Positions 7,278 through 14,703 of a stretch of 64,000 nt of DNA are shown here, piece after piece (the stretch's first letter is position 1; each line of letters starts with the position of its first letter). The notes beneath the pieces were generated by a model that was not told the DNA's origin, did no database searches, and worked only from the letters and a program-made list of their open reading frames with translations. This DNA comes from an uncultured Bacteroidota bacterium (GTDB lineage Bacteria > Bacteroidota > Bacteroidia > Bacteroidales > P3): positions 1 to 64,000 of the forward strand of contig CACYKY010000022.1 of the NCBI GenBank assembly GCA_902775135.1, in the 5' to 3' direction. The position numbers were made by a program, and so were the translations under genes.

Positions 7278-7904
7278 TTAGTCATTGCTTTCTTTCACTT
7301 GGACGGGAAGCCATTCCCCTGTCCTATTTTTTATTAGGTAAAAGCATAGATACTCTAGATTATAATAGAATGCGTCACGAATATAGACGATATGGTGATT
7401 ATAATTTTTTTCTTTTTTTTTACTATCCAAATGCCATTGACCATATGGACTTACCCCATATATTTGTATTGATGTATCACAAACAGAGATTCCTAGAACG
7501 CTACTTTCGGCATAATGATGAATAGTTGAATCTTCCCACTTACATAGTAAATCCCCATTTTCGTTGTATATGTCTACTAACTGATTGGTATTTCCTCTAA
7601 TACTATCATATAATTCATACGATTTCAGAATCTCATGTTTTGTGGTTGCTGAGCTGGTAAATATATAGGTACTATCATTAACATGAGTCCATCTTCCATA
7701 AGAGAGTGTGGTTATATAACCACCTCTGTTGTCCAATTGCACGTGACTTGAATAATAAAAAGTCCCATCGGTATTTTTTATTATTTGCCCCCAATGGTCA
7801 GTAACATAAATCGTGTCTTGCGCAAAACCCGGATTGTACAGGTTAACCAGCATCAAGACAATTATTTCTATGCTATTTTTTATTGTTATATGTTTTGCCT
7901 TCAT
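7278..7904 (-). CDS. Secreted hypothetical protein, orphan immunity candidate
   Basis: A 208-residue AT-rich gene. The first 29 residues form a signal peptide (IEIIVLMLVNLYNPGFAQ). The mature part is strand-rich with imperfectly repeated tyrosine/threonine-rich segments (GTFYYSSHVQLDNRGGYITT; STYIFTSSATTKHEILKSYE). No family is recognised. It lies on the same strand as, and beyond the hairpin of, the Rhs fragment A unit. By analogy with its neighbours it may be an immunity protein left from another toxin cassette; there is no direct evidence for that. Confidence 0.6.
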   Translation of the reverse strand: MKAKHITIKNSIEIIVLMLVNLYNPGFAQDTIYVTDHWGQIIKNTDGTFYYSSHVQLDNRGGYITTLSYGRWTHVNDSTYIFTSSATTKHEILKSYELYDSIRGNTNQLVDIYNENGDLLCKWEDSTIHHYAESSVLGISVCDTSIQIYGVSPYGQWHLDSKKKEKNYNHHIVYIRDAFYYNLEYLCFYLIKNRTGEWLPVQVKESND

Positions 7905-7987
7905 ATCTATAAATAGTGTTGCTGCTTACAGGAAGACCATGTATCATTTCCGCGTCAATGCGATGAGATTTGTTACCTGGTGAAAAC

Positions 7988-8029
7988 AAAGGGGTAAGAC
8001 CGCACAATTTTCGTGCGGTTTACCCCTTT
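7988..8029 (-). terminator. Long hairpin ending the Rhs A unit
   Basis: An imperfect long stem built on GTAAACCGCAC and GTGCGGT. On the minus strand it reads AAGGGGTAAACCGCACGAAA and onward; that 22-base start is identical, in the same orientation relative to the toxin transcript, to the hairpin at 12321-12372. It lies downstream of the 8107-8793 gene. Confidence 0.75.
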
Positions 8030-8106
8030 GATTTTATATACTTTTCGATTCAATTAGCGGTTGTTTTTGTCTATTATTCTTCGTTTGGACGGGTAACTTT
8101 ATTCTA

Positions 8107-8793
8107 TCATTTGGAAATTGATGGTGTTACCTCATAAACCATCAAGGATTTCGCCGATGCAATAAATTTATCAACCTCGTCCTCTAAAATATTAAACAAT
8201 AGTATAGTACAATAACCTTTGTGTACTACAATTGTTTTCCTGTTTATACCAAAACTGTCATCCATATTTAAGATGGCATCGAAATACTTGTTCAAGGGTT
8301 TAGGTGTGTCCCACCAATGTGGTTCATACAAAGGTGTTCGCGCAGCGTGTTTATTGACAAAATCATACAGAACCTGCTGTGATGGAACAGGAGGCAAAGC
8401 GTGTAACTCATTATCTGTTGAGTCTTTGTCCATATAGATTATCAGAAACTGATCATTCTCGAATAAAAAGGAGTGTACAATAACATCCGAAATTTCAACA
8501 ATGGTTCTCTCATGGTCAATGTAATTGTTATATGGCATGCAAAAAGAAATGATAGGTGGCACCACCATTTGTCCGGGTTCTATTGATGTACTGCTGGTAA
8601 AGCACCCAGGATACTGGACATCGTAATAGACATCGCTATTTCTAGTATCCATACAACGAATCAAAAGATAATGTTCTGTGCTTTCTACTGTGTCGCAATA
8701 AACAGTATCCTGTCCATGGGTGATACTGGTTGAAAGGATTACAAGAACTTGTAAAATGATTGATTTGAAAGAGAAAGGTAATTTAAAATGCAT
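8107..8793 (-). CDS. Secreted candidate immunity protein for Rhs toxin A
   Basis: A 228-residue protein with a signal peptide ending near STSITHGQ. The rest is mixed, with a Cys pair (DTVYCD ... LLIRCMD) and PYNNYIDHERTIVEISDVIV. No known family. It starts immediately after the stop of the Rhs A fragment (8794) with no gap, and a hairpin follows about 80 bp downstream. Tight coupling to the toxin tip and unique AT-rich sequence are the usual signs of an immunity gene; the signal peptide would put protection in the periplasm or outer membrane. Function inferred from position only. Confidence 0.6.
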   Translation of the reverse strand: MHFKLPFSFKSIILQVLVILSTSITHGQDTVYCDTVESTEHYLLIRCMDTRNSDVYYDVQYPGCFTSSTSIEPGQMVVPPIISFCMPYNNYIDHERTIVEISDVIVHSFLFENDQFLIIYMDKDSTDNELHALPPVPSQQVLYDFVNKHAARTPLYEPHWWDTPKPLNKYFDAILNMDDSFGINRKTIVVHKGYCTILLFNILEDEVDKFIASAKSLMVYEVTPSISK

Positions 8794-9747
8794 TTATTTA
8801 CCTGATTTAATTTTTTTAACTGTTTTTTTGAAGTCATTATATGAAATACTATTTCCTATTCTTCCTTTGGAATCGTAGAAACTGATATACCTTTCGTAAT
8901 GGAAACTTGTTTTTTTCGTAGATTCACTATTGGTAAATGTCCTTCCGATAGAACCAGCATCCAAACTTCTTCTTGTATAACCTAAAATAATTCCAAACTT
9001 ACTGCCTATGCCAACCATGTCTTTATCTTCCGAAGGTGTAGTATTACTCATGACATCATTTGGTCTCCTCATAAGATCCCTTTTGCTATGTGTATGCACA
9101 TTATACTGCCAATCATTAGCATCGAACAAGGCTTCCGAGACATGTTTCTCGTCTCCATATTGCCGTTCTGTTGGTGACCCATCTCCCCTGATTGCATAAT
9201 AGCATTCATCGCCGTTTTGGTCAGAATAGTCATACATTTCATCTAAATAACCAATATTAAGTGTTGCCAAATCAAATGAATGAACTCCTCTTGCTTTAAA
9301 CTCTTCTTCATCCATTTTAGCTTTGTCTGTCAGAACCATCATATTGACATCATCCCCTCCTGTCTTTGAAAACAGTTGTTTGCCATAGAGATTATAATAG
9401 ATGGTGTCCATGCCATCTGGATCCACCAGCTTGACAGGGTTCCACGCGCAGTAGGCATATGGTGACATTGACGGATACTTGTCCGCCATCGGGTCAACAC
9501 TCAGCCACATGGTCATCAGCTCGTGGTCCATGTATCTCGCGCCGAAATAGCCGTACCCGGTCTCTTCGTCGCGTTCTTTGCCGGTGAAAGAACATCTTCT
9601 GAAATGCTCTGAAGTGCATTGTGTGTAATCGTTGGGCGACAAATGGCCAGTTGCGCTTTTTGAAGAAAATGTACAAAAAAACGTCCCTTTTATGCAATGA
9701 TTTTCCAGTGCATAAAAAGAGCGCGTGTTGTTGGCCAATGGGTACAT
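8794..9747 (-). CDS. Rhs core fragment A with C-terminal toxin domain
   Basis: The longest open frame reaches 10176, but everything upstream of about 9750 is antisense to an integrase remnant. I use ATG 9747 (MYPLANNTRSF), 17 bases after a TATTTTTG box. Residues about 53-110 are the end of an Rhs core (FTGKERDEETGYGYFGARY, then MDHELMTMWLSVDPMADKY, AYCAWNPVKLVDPDG). The remaining 200 residues are a variable tip holding VHTHS and, 19 residues on, a TTPSEDKD segment. That resembles a JAB/JAMM metallopeptidase toxin, though the S-x-x-D spacing is off by one. It is a displaced C-terminal cassette without the Rhs shell. Confidence 0.65.
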   Translation of the reverse strand: MYPLANNTRSFYALENHCIKGTFFCTFSSKSATGHLSPNDYTQCTSEHFRRCSFTGKERDEETGYGYFGARYMDHELMTMWLSVDPMADKYPSMSPYAYCAWNPVKLVDPDGMDTIYYNLYGKQLFSKTGGDDVNMMVLTDKAKMDEEEFKARGVHSFDLATLNIGYLDEMYDYSDQNGDECYYAIRGDGSPTERQYGDEKHVSEALFDANDWQYNVHTHSKRDLMRRPNDVMSNTTPSEDKDMVGIGSKFGIILGYTRRSLDAGSIGRTFTNSESTKKTSFHYERYISFYDSKGRIGNSISYNDFKKTVKKIKSGK

Positions 9748-9764
9748 CTTTCTTGTTTTCGGTG

Positions 9765-9772
9765 CAAAAATA
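9765..9772 (-). promoter_or_regulatory. Bacteroidota -7 box (TATTTTTG) before Rhs A
   Basis: The complement of CAAAAATA fits TAnnTTTG and gives a leader of about ten bases to ATG 9747. Confidence 0.5.
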
Positions 9773-9855
9773 CTCATTTTATCTGAATTGCCAAAATAAA
9801 AACGTATTTTTACATTCGAGAATAATAACCATCGTTTTGTTAAACATCTGTAGCA

Positions 9856-10215
9856 ATGAATATTAGAATAAAAACCGATTTCAACTTCTCGGTCAGTTCC
9901 ATCCAGTATACCCCGAACGGGGAGCTGCAAATCATCCTGACCTCCGGTGAAAAACAAACAGGCAGTCGCTATCAATACACGGCCTGTCTCGGCAGCGGGC
10001 AAGCCGAGGAGAAGCCTGCCATCAGCCTGCTGGGGTATGCAAGATCCTTTGCCTCGTCCGCCGATGTCAAAACCAAAACCAAAGACTCTTACCGCCTTAT
10101 GTGCAATCACCTTGAAACCTATGGAGATATTACTATCGACAGGATTACTACCGACTATCTCCAAGACTATATCCAACCATTACAGTTGGTTCGAATAATT
10201 GATTTCGCCGTTTGA
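9856..10215 (+). pseudogene. Tyrosine recombinase N-terminal remnant
   Basis: 119 codons resembling the N-terminus of a Bacteroidota tyrosine integrase. There is an arm-binding-like strand region (residues 1-45), then a SAM-like core-binding start (SSADVKTKTKDSYRLMCNHL, with TDYLQDYIQ at the end of the homology). The whole catalytic domain (R-H-R-Y) is absent; the frame runs on for about ten unrelated residues to a stop. Integrases of this family are about 350-400 residues. It lies between Rhs A (minus) and Rhs B (plus), antisense to the artefactual extension of A, and marks past mobile-element activity. Confidence 0.6.
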
Positions 10216-10226
10216 AAAAAAATGAG

Positions 10227-10234
10227 TATCTTTG
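10227..10234 (+). promoter_or_regulatory. Bacteroidota -7 box (TATCTTTG) before Rhs B
   Basis: TATCTTTGCAGCGTGAAA at 10227-10244 is identical over 18 bases to 37861-37878. The GTG inside it (10239) is in frame with Rhs B and would be almost leaderless; ATG 10272 is the alternative start. Confidence 0.6.
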
Positions 10235-10271
10235 CAGCGTGAAACGACATAAAAGGATACATCTGCACGTA

Positions 10272-11672
10272 ATGGTTAAGGGCTATACCAAGCACTACTA
10301 TGCCGGCACCGACCTTTGCGCAAGTCGAGAGCAGAGCCAAGCTTGCTTGAGCTATGCCGAGACGAAGCAAAGCGTGCGAAGCAACCGCGTGGCCGCACGT
10401 CTCGGCGGGGGTGCCCTGCATCATGTTATTGAAAACGATGGAGAACTCAAGGCAAAGGCTGATTCGCTGTTTGACCAATGCCTCGAACAGGTGAACAGCC
10501 GTGTGCTTAATGAGAACGACCTCGAATGCATAATGAGAAATAGATTTGCAAGGGCGGAGTTCGGCTATCGGATTGATGAAACTCCCTACCAGACGAAGGC
10601 AGATATTTCGTTTGACCACAGACCATTCAAGGAGATGGCCTATTTGATGGCGGACGATCCGGTTAACGTGGCTGAGAACGATGTGTACTTCTATCATTCC
10701 GACCATCTCGGCAGTGCCAGCTGGATAACAGATAGCGCCGGTATCGCCGTTCAGCACCTGCAGTACCTGCCCTACGGCGAGCCATACATCAACCAACATC
10801 CCTATGGCTACAGCTACCTGCCCTACGGCGAGCCATACATCAACCAACATCCCTATGGCTACAGCGAGCGCTTCACTTTCACCGGCAAGGAGCGCGATGA
10901 GGAAACCGGCTTTGGGTACTTCGGCGCCCGCTATATGGATCACGAGCTGATGACCATGTGGCTCAGCGTCGACCCGATGGCAGACAAGTATCCCAGCATT
11001 TCGCCTTATGCGTATTGTGCGTGGAATCCGGTGAGGTTGGTTGATCCGGATGGAAGAGATGTATGGGAGGTCGACAACAAAGGCAATATTATAAGCCATA
11101 CAAAAAGTGATGATTTTGACCAAATTCATATTATTGATGATGATGGTAGTATTCGTGCGAGTAGTTGTCAGTATGTTTTGGGGACAATCTCAGAATTCCA
11201 TATCGATAATAGTGATGAAACGGCATTTTCTGTGTGCGGAAAAGATGATGCTGAGGACTTATTTGTGTTCTTTGCTGAGAATTTTACAAAAGATAGTGGA
11301 CATCCGTTAGAATGGGGTCATGCAGTTTCTGATGATGGGTCAAATTTTGTGGGGACATCGCATAAGGAGGCAGGTTGCAGCCTACAGTATAAATTAATCG
11401 GAATTGGATATTCCATTATAGAGAATACCCATAATCATCCAGATGAGAATCCGATGCCCTCTATATTTGCTTTAGATCCAAATAGTCATGGGGACTTGGA
11501 AATGGCCAAAAAACATCCAGGTATAACTAACTATGTATATACATCAAAGTATGGATATACAAAATATAATAGTATGGGGGTTCAAGATGAACATTTATTG
11601 GAACTATTTTCGGGTGCGGTGACGGATAATCTAAGTAATTGTTATGATAATTTAAAATGGAGAAGTAAATAA
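10272..11672 (+). CDS. Rhs core fragment B with JAB-like metallopeptidase tip
   Basis: From ATG 10272 a 466-residue protein (alternative GTG 10239). The N-terminal part is the last section of an Rhs core: KGYTKHYYAG, VYFYHSDHLGSASWITD, YLPYGEPYINQHPYGYS, FTGKERDEETGFGYFGARY, SVDPMADKYPSISPYAYC, then DPDG. The variable tip has NTHNHPDE followed by SHGDLEMAKKHPG and YVYTSKYGYTKYN: an H-x-H plus S-x-x-D metal site as in JAB-like toxin 1. Compared with copy C it has a 24-codon in-frame insertion (10314-10385) and a perfect 17-codon tandem duplication (10764-10865). The Rhs shell is missing; the gene overlaps its downstream partner as TAATG. Confidence 0.72.
   Translation: MVKGYTKHYYAGTDLCASREQSQACLSYAETKQSVRSNRVAARLGGGALHHVIENDGELKAKADSLFDQCLEQVNSRVLNENDLECIMRNRFARAEFGYRIDETPYQTKADISFDHRPFKEMAYLMADDPVNVAENDVYFYHSDHLGSASWITDSAGIAVQHLQYLPYGEPYINQHPYGYSYLPYGEPYINQHPYGYSERFTFTGKERDEETGFGYFGARYMDHELMTMWLSVDPMADKYPSISPYAYCAWNPVRLVDPDGRDVWEVDNKGNIISHTKSDDFDQIHIIDDDGSIRASSCQYVLGTISEFHIDNSDETAFSVCGKDDAEDLFVFFAENFTKDSGHPLEWGHAVSDDGSNFVGTSHKEAGCSLQYKLIGIGYSIIENTHNHPDENPMPSIFALDPNSHGDLEMAKKHPGITNYVYTSKYGYTKYNSMGVQDEHLLELFSGAVTDNLSNCYDNLKWRSK
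10764..10865 (+). repeat. 51-bp tandem duplication inside Rhs B
   Basis: Two copies, offset exactly 51 bp (10764 and 10815), each encoding the 17 residues YLPYGEPYINQHPYGYS. Copies A and C have a single unit or none, so this is a recent in-frame duplication. Confidence 0.9.
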
Positions 11673-12208
11673 TGAAAAAAAATTTTTTTTTATTTTTCGT
11701 AGCATTGACCCCAATTGCAACTTTCTCTCAGCAGATTGAAATACATGATGAATATCGGGTTCCTATTCAAAAGATATCAGATATGTCATTCTACTCTGCA
11801 ATTGATACACTGTTGTTTATGGAAAGTGAACAGGGGATTGTGCGTGACTCAACCTGTGCAATCATTGTAAATGTGCATCAAAAAGGATTGATTCAAATGA
11901 TAAGTTTAAAAAACAATCTTTGTACGGCTATTTGCGAGTCAAAGCAATTAAAGGAAGATGAGAAAATTGTTACGTCATATAAGGGACGTCTTGTGTTTGT
12001 AATTTTCTTTGGTATTAATTCCTCGGAATGGGTTAAAGATATGAGAAGGGATTTTTTACTTGTACCATGTTCTAAACAGGAAGCAGATAAGCTAGACGAT
12101 ATTGAGGGATATAACTATTCATGTATTGTCCTTTCAGGAATACATCGTGATAAGAGAATATGGATTGTCGACAAGAGTATTATGGAATATTCAAAATTAG
12201 CGGAATAG
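11672..12208 (+). CDS. Secreted candidate immunity protein for Rhs toxin B
   Basis: A 178-residue protein beginning with a signal peptide (MKKNFFLFFVALTPIATFSQ). The mature part is unrecognised, with LVFVIFFGINSSEW and a C-terminal RIWIVDKSIMEYSKLAE. Its ATG overlaps the stop of Rhs B (TAATG), the tight coupling expected of a toxin-immunity pair. The sequence is very AT-rich. The shared hairpin lies about 110 bp downstream. Function inferred from position. Confidence 0.62.
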   Translation: MKKNFFLFFVALTPIATFSQQIEIHDEYRVPIQKISDMSFYSAIDTLLFMESEQGIVRDSTCAIIVNVHQKGLIQMISLKNNLCTAICESKQLKEDEKIVTSYKGRLVFVIFFGINSSEWVKDMRRDFLLVPCSKQEADKLDDIEGYNYSCIVLSGIHRDKRIWIVDKSIMEYSKLAE

Positions 12209-12320
12209 ATTTAAAGAATGGATAACAGAAAGATTCCAGGCAATATGAACAAGAAACAATGGGAACAGACTCTTTCCCAACGTCCTATAAAAAAATAGCA
12301 ATTGAGTCATCTAGCATATA

Positions 12321-12372
12321 AAACCGAAGGGGTAAACCGCACGAAAATCGTGCGGTTTACCCTTTCGGTTTT
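12321..12372 (+). terminator. Long hairpin ending the Rhs B unit
   Basis: AAACCGAAGGGGTAAACCGC pairs almost completely with the segment after the GAAAATC loop to give a stem of about 22 bp, followed by TTTT. Its first half shares 22 identical bases with the hairpin that ends the Rhs A unit. Confidence 0.78.
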
Positions 12373-12408
12373 ATCGGGAGAGCACCCAATAAGGGTAATC
12401 GAGTACCT

Positions 12409-13065
12409 ATGAATAACATTACATTCTACGGGGAGCGCCGCCTGAAACTGACGGGTATCAACAAACAGCAGGATGTCTGCCAAAGGCTGCGAACACCGCA
12501 GAATAAGTTAAATGAAGTGAGCAATGCCGACTTTATGGCCACCTATACGCTATTGAACGAGCCCACCCTTTATCCCTCGGCCTACATGGTACTGACCTAC
12601 AAGGGCTATACCAAGCACTACTATGCAGGCACGGAGCGCGTGGCCGCACGTCTCGGCGGGGGTGGACTGAACGCCCTGCATCATGTTATTGAAAACGATG
12701 GAGAACTCAAGGCAAAGGCTGATTCGCTGTTTGACCAATGCTTCGAACAGGTGAACAGCCGTGTGCTTAATGAGAACGACCTCGAATGCATAATGAAAAA
12801 TAGATTTGCAAGGGAGGAGTTTGGCCATTGGATTGAAAAAACTCCCTACCAGACGAAGGCAGATATTTCGTTTGACCACAGACTATTCAAGGAGATGGCC
12901 TATTTGATGGTGGACGATCCGGTTAACGTGGCTGAGCCCGACGTTTACTTCTACCATTCCGACCATCTCGGCAGCGCCAGCTGGATAACAGATAGCGCCG
13001 GTATCGCCGTTCAGCACCTGCAGTACCTGCCCTACGGCGAGCCATACATCAACCAACATCCCTAT
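12409..13065 (+). pseudogene. Rhs core fragment C, 5' part before a frameshift
   Basis: From ATG 12409 the frame encodes 219 residues of Rhs core: an N-terminal LLNEPTLYPSAYMVL, KGYTKHYYAGTERVAARLGG, VYFYHSDHLGSASWITD and YLPYGEPYINQHPY. At 13065 the homology jumps: relative to copy B, 23 bp (from GGCTACAGC to CACTTT) are missing, throwing the rest into another frame. The original frame continues as 31 unrelated residues to a stop at 13158. The 12409 start itself is inside the core, so this copy also lacks the Rhs shell. Confidence 0.72.
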
Positions 13066-13816
13066 CACCGGCAAAGAGAAAGACGAGGAAACTGGGTATG
13101 GTTACTTTGGTGCAAGGTATATGGACCACGAGTTGATGACCATGTGGCTCAGCGTTGACCCGATGGCGGACAAGTACCCGAGTATTAGTCCGTATGCGTA
13201 TTGTGCGTGGAATCCGATAAGGATTACTGATCCCAACGGGGATAGCTTACGTTTGGACGGGACTGCAGAGCAAAAGCAAATGGTATTAGACTACTTGCAC
13301 CGGAGCTTTGAAAATTTAACATTTAAATGTGATGATAAAGGATATGTTACATTGAACGAAGAATTATCAACTTTTAGTACTTATTCTGACAAATATATAA
13401 TAGACATGACAACAAATTCAGATGTCTCTGTAATTATTTTACTTGAGGATGGTGAGGCCGAAAAAAGGGGAATAAATATGCAGCAGGGCAATCCAACCCG
13501 ATTCGGGGGAACTCATGACTTGCTGCGCGATGATATTGGAAATATCATTCGAGTGGAAGGGTGGCAATATTTAAATATAAATATGCTCGGTAGGATATGT
13601 GGCAATGATGACGAGTCAAAAAAATATCCCGGAATAATAATTATGCATGAATTCTCGGAAGGGTTTGAGGGGTGCAAGTTGGCCAGACAATATGAAAGAC
13701 CATTGAATGATAAAGATTATTTTATGGCTCATGTTAAGGCTAATGACCATTTTTTTGCCAATTTTATTGATGGGCCCAACAACAAAATAAAATTGAGTTC
13801 TCCGTACCTTAGATAG
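13064..13816 (+). CDS. Rhs core fragment C, 3' part with putative zincin-like toxin tip
   Basis: The frame resumes at 13064 (ITGKEKDEETGYGYFGARY); the first ATG is 13121 (MDHELMTMWLSVDPMADKY), so translation could restart there to give 231 residues. After the conserved PYAYCAWNPIRITDPNG junction the tip is unique. It contains IIIMHEFSEGFEG, an HExxE stretch reminiscent of a zinc metallopeptidase helix, and a later HVKANDHFF. It is not a canonical HExxH, so the peptidase assignment is tentative. Followed 27 bp later by a candidate immunity lipoprotein. Confidence 0.6.
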   Translation: MTGKEKDEETGYGYFGARYMDHELMTMWLSVDPMADKYPSISPYAYCAWNPIRITDPNGDSLRLDGTAEQKQMVLDYLHRSFENLTFKCDDKGYVTLNEELSTFSTYSDKYIIDMTTNSDVSVIILLEDGEAEKRGINMQQGNPTRFGGTHDLLRDDIGNIIRVEGWQYLNINMLGRICGNDDESKKYPGIIIMHEFSEGFEGCKLARQYERPLNDKDYFMAHVKANDHFFANFIDGPNNKIKLSSPYLR

Positions 13817-13842
13817 CTTTTGTATTATCCATTGTTTATATC

Positions 13843-14430
13843 ATGAATAGATTATTAATTATTGTGGCAACTATTTGGTTTTGTGCCCTTATGACAAATT
13901 GTTCTGGTACAGAATTTCTTACCCCTGACAATTGTTACACTTGTGGACATGTCATTTATTGTAACGACGAATATTCAGAAGAAAAATTCGGAAGTAAGAA
14001 AAGATTACAGGATTCTTCATTTGCAGAGATGATAAAAAATCATCCGGAATTATCTGCATCGGAAGTAAAAAAAGGTCTCTTCCGTGTTGTTGAGATTTGG
14101 AGAGAATTTGACGTTGCAGTGTTTTTCTTAGAGGATCTATCCACCCCCATGGATGTATCAAGAGTCAAGCAAGTTATCTCTTTTATGGATAAGCCGACAT
14201 ATAAAGGTGAATCGTTGAAGGTAGGTAAAGAATATTATTTTGAATTATCACCACTTTATCCGATTAAAATGACGCCTTCATCCGACTGTTTGTATGTAGA
14301 GGAATTGTTTTTTGAGAACCGAAGGCTGGTGATACAACTACACAGCGGAGATAACATATATTCATCTGTCAATCTCTATGGAGATAAATATATTCGTAAT
14401 CCTCATGAGAAAAGTAAAACGGCTCAATAA
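13843..14430 (+). CDS. Lipoprotein-like candidate immunity protein for Rhs toxin C
   Basis: A 195-residue protein starting with a hydrophobic signal (MNRLLIIVATIWFCALMTNC); Cys20 after MTN is an imperfect lipobox. The mature part is unrecognised, with two early cysteines (NCYTCGHVIYC) and AVFFLEDLSTPMDVSRVKQV. It is AT-rich, like its neighbours, and lies directly downstream of the toxin tip in copy C. Unlike units A and B, no conserved hairpin follows. Immunity role inferred from position. Confidence 0.58.
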   Translation: MNRLLIIVATIWFCALMTNCSGTEFLTPDNCYTCGHVIYCNDEYSEEKFGSKKRLQDSSFAEMIKNHPELSASEVKKGLFRVVEIWREFDVAVFFLEDLSTPMDVSRVKQVISFMDKPTYKGESLKVGKEYYFELSPLYPIKMTPSSDCLYVEELFFENRRLVIQLHSGDNIYSSVNLYGDKYIRNPHEKSKTAQ

Positions 14431-14690
14431 AAAACAGGTTGAACTGTAGCAAGCCGATTCGACAGGCATCAACAGGGCAATAATACCTACTTTGTCCTTG
14501 TCAACCGTTTTTTGACATTGCGACAAGTTATTGTATATCTATCTTAAAGCACAATCAAAAAATACTTTGTCGGTTTGGATTGAGGAAATAAATGTTTTTT
14601 TTCATGCGTCTGTGTTGGAATATCGAATTATTTTTGTGAATTTGCAGCAGGAACAGAGGGCGCGGGGGCTCTGTTATCGGATTTTTTTTG

Positions 14691-14698
14691 TATTTTTG
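14691..14698 (+). promoter_or_regulatory. Bacteroidota -7 box (TATTTTTG) abutting the start codon
   Basis: The box ends five bases before ATG 14704, so transcription from it would give a leaderless or nearly leaderless mRNA. The remaining 14431-14690 interval is AT-rich with no credible gene. Confidence 0.55.
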
Positions 14699-14703
14699 CA
14701 GGC

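Noticed and set aside
7088..7525. 145-codon ORF downstream of operator 2
   Set aside because: It begins inside the operator, crosses a dispersed repeat, then runs antisense to the 7278-7904 gene; no protein features.
9000..9140. Definite JAMM metalloprotease in Rhs tip A
   Set aside because: H-T-H is present but the following S-E-D-K-D does not give the S-x-x-D spacing; kept as tentative only.
8794..10176. Rhs A as a 460-residue protein starting at 10176
   Set aside because: The first 140 residues are antisense to the integrase remnant and lie upstream of the promoter box at 9765-9772; ATG 9747 is used.
14431..14690. A further toxin or immunity gene after unit C
   Set aside because: No open frame of plausible length or start; only AT-rich sequence.
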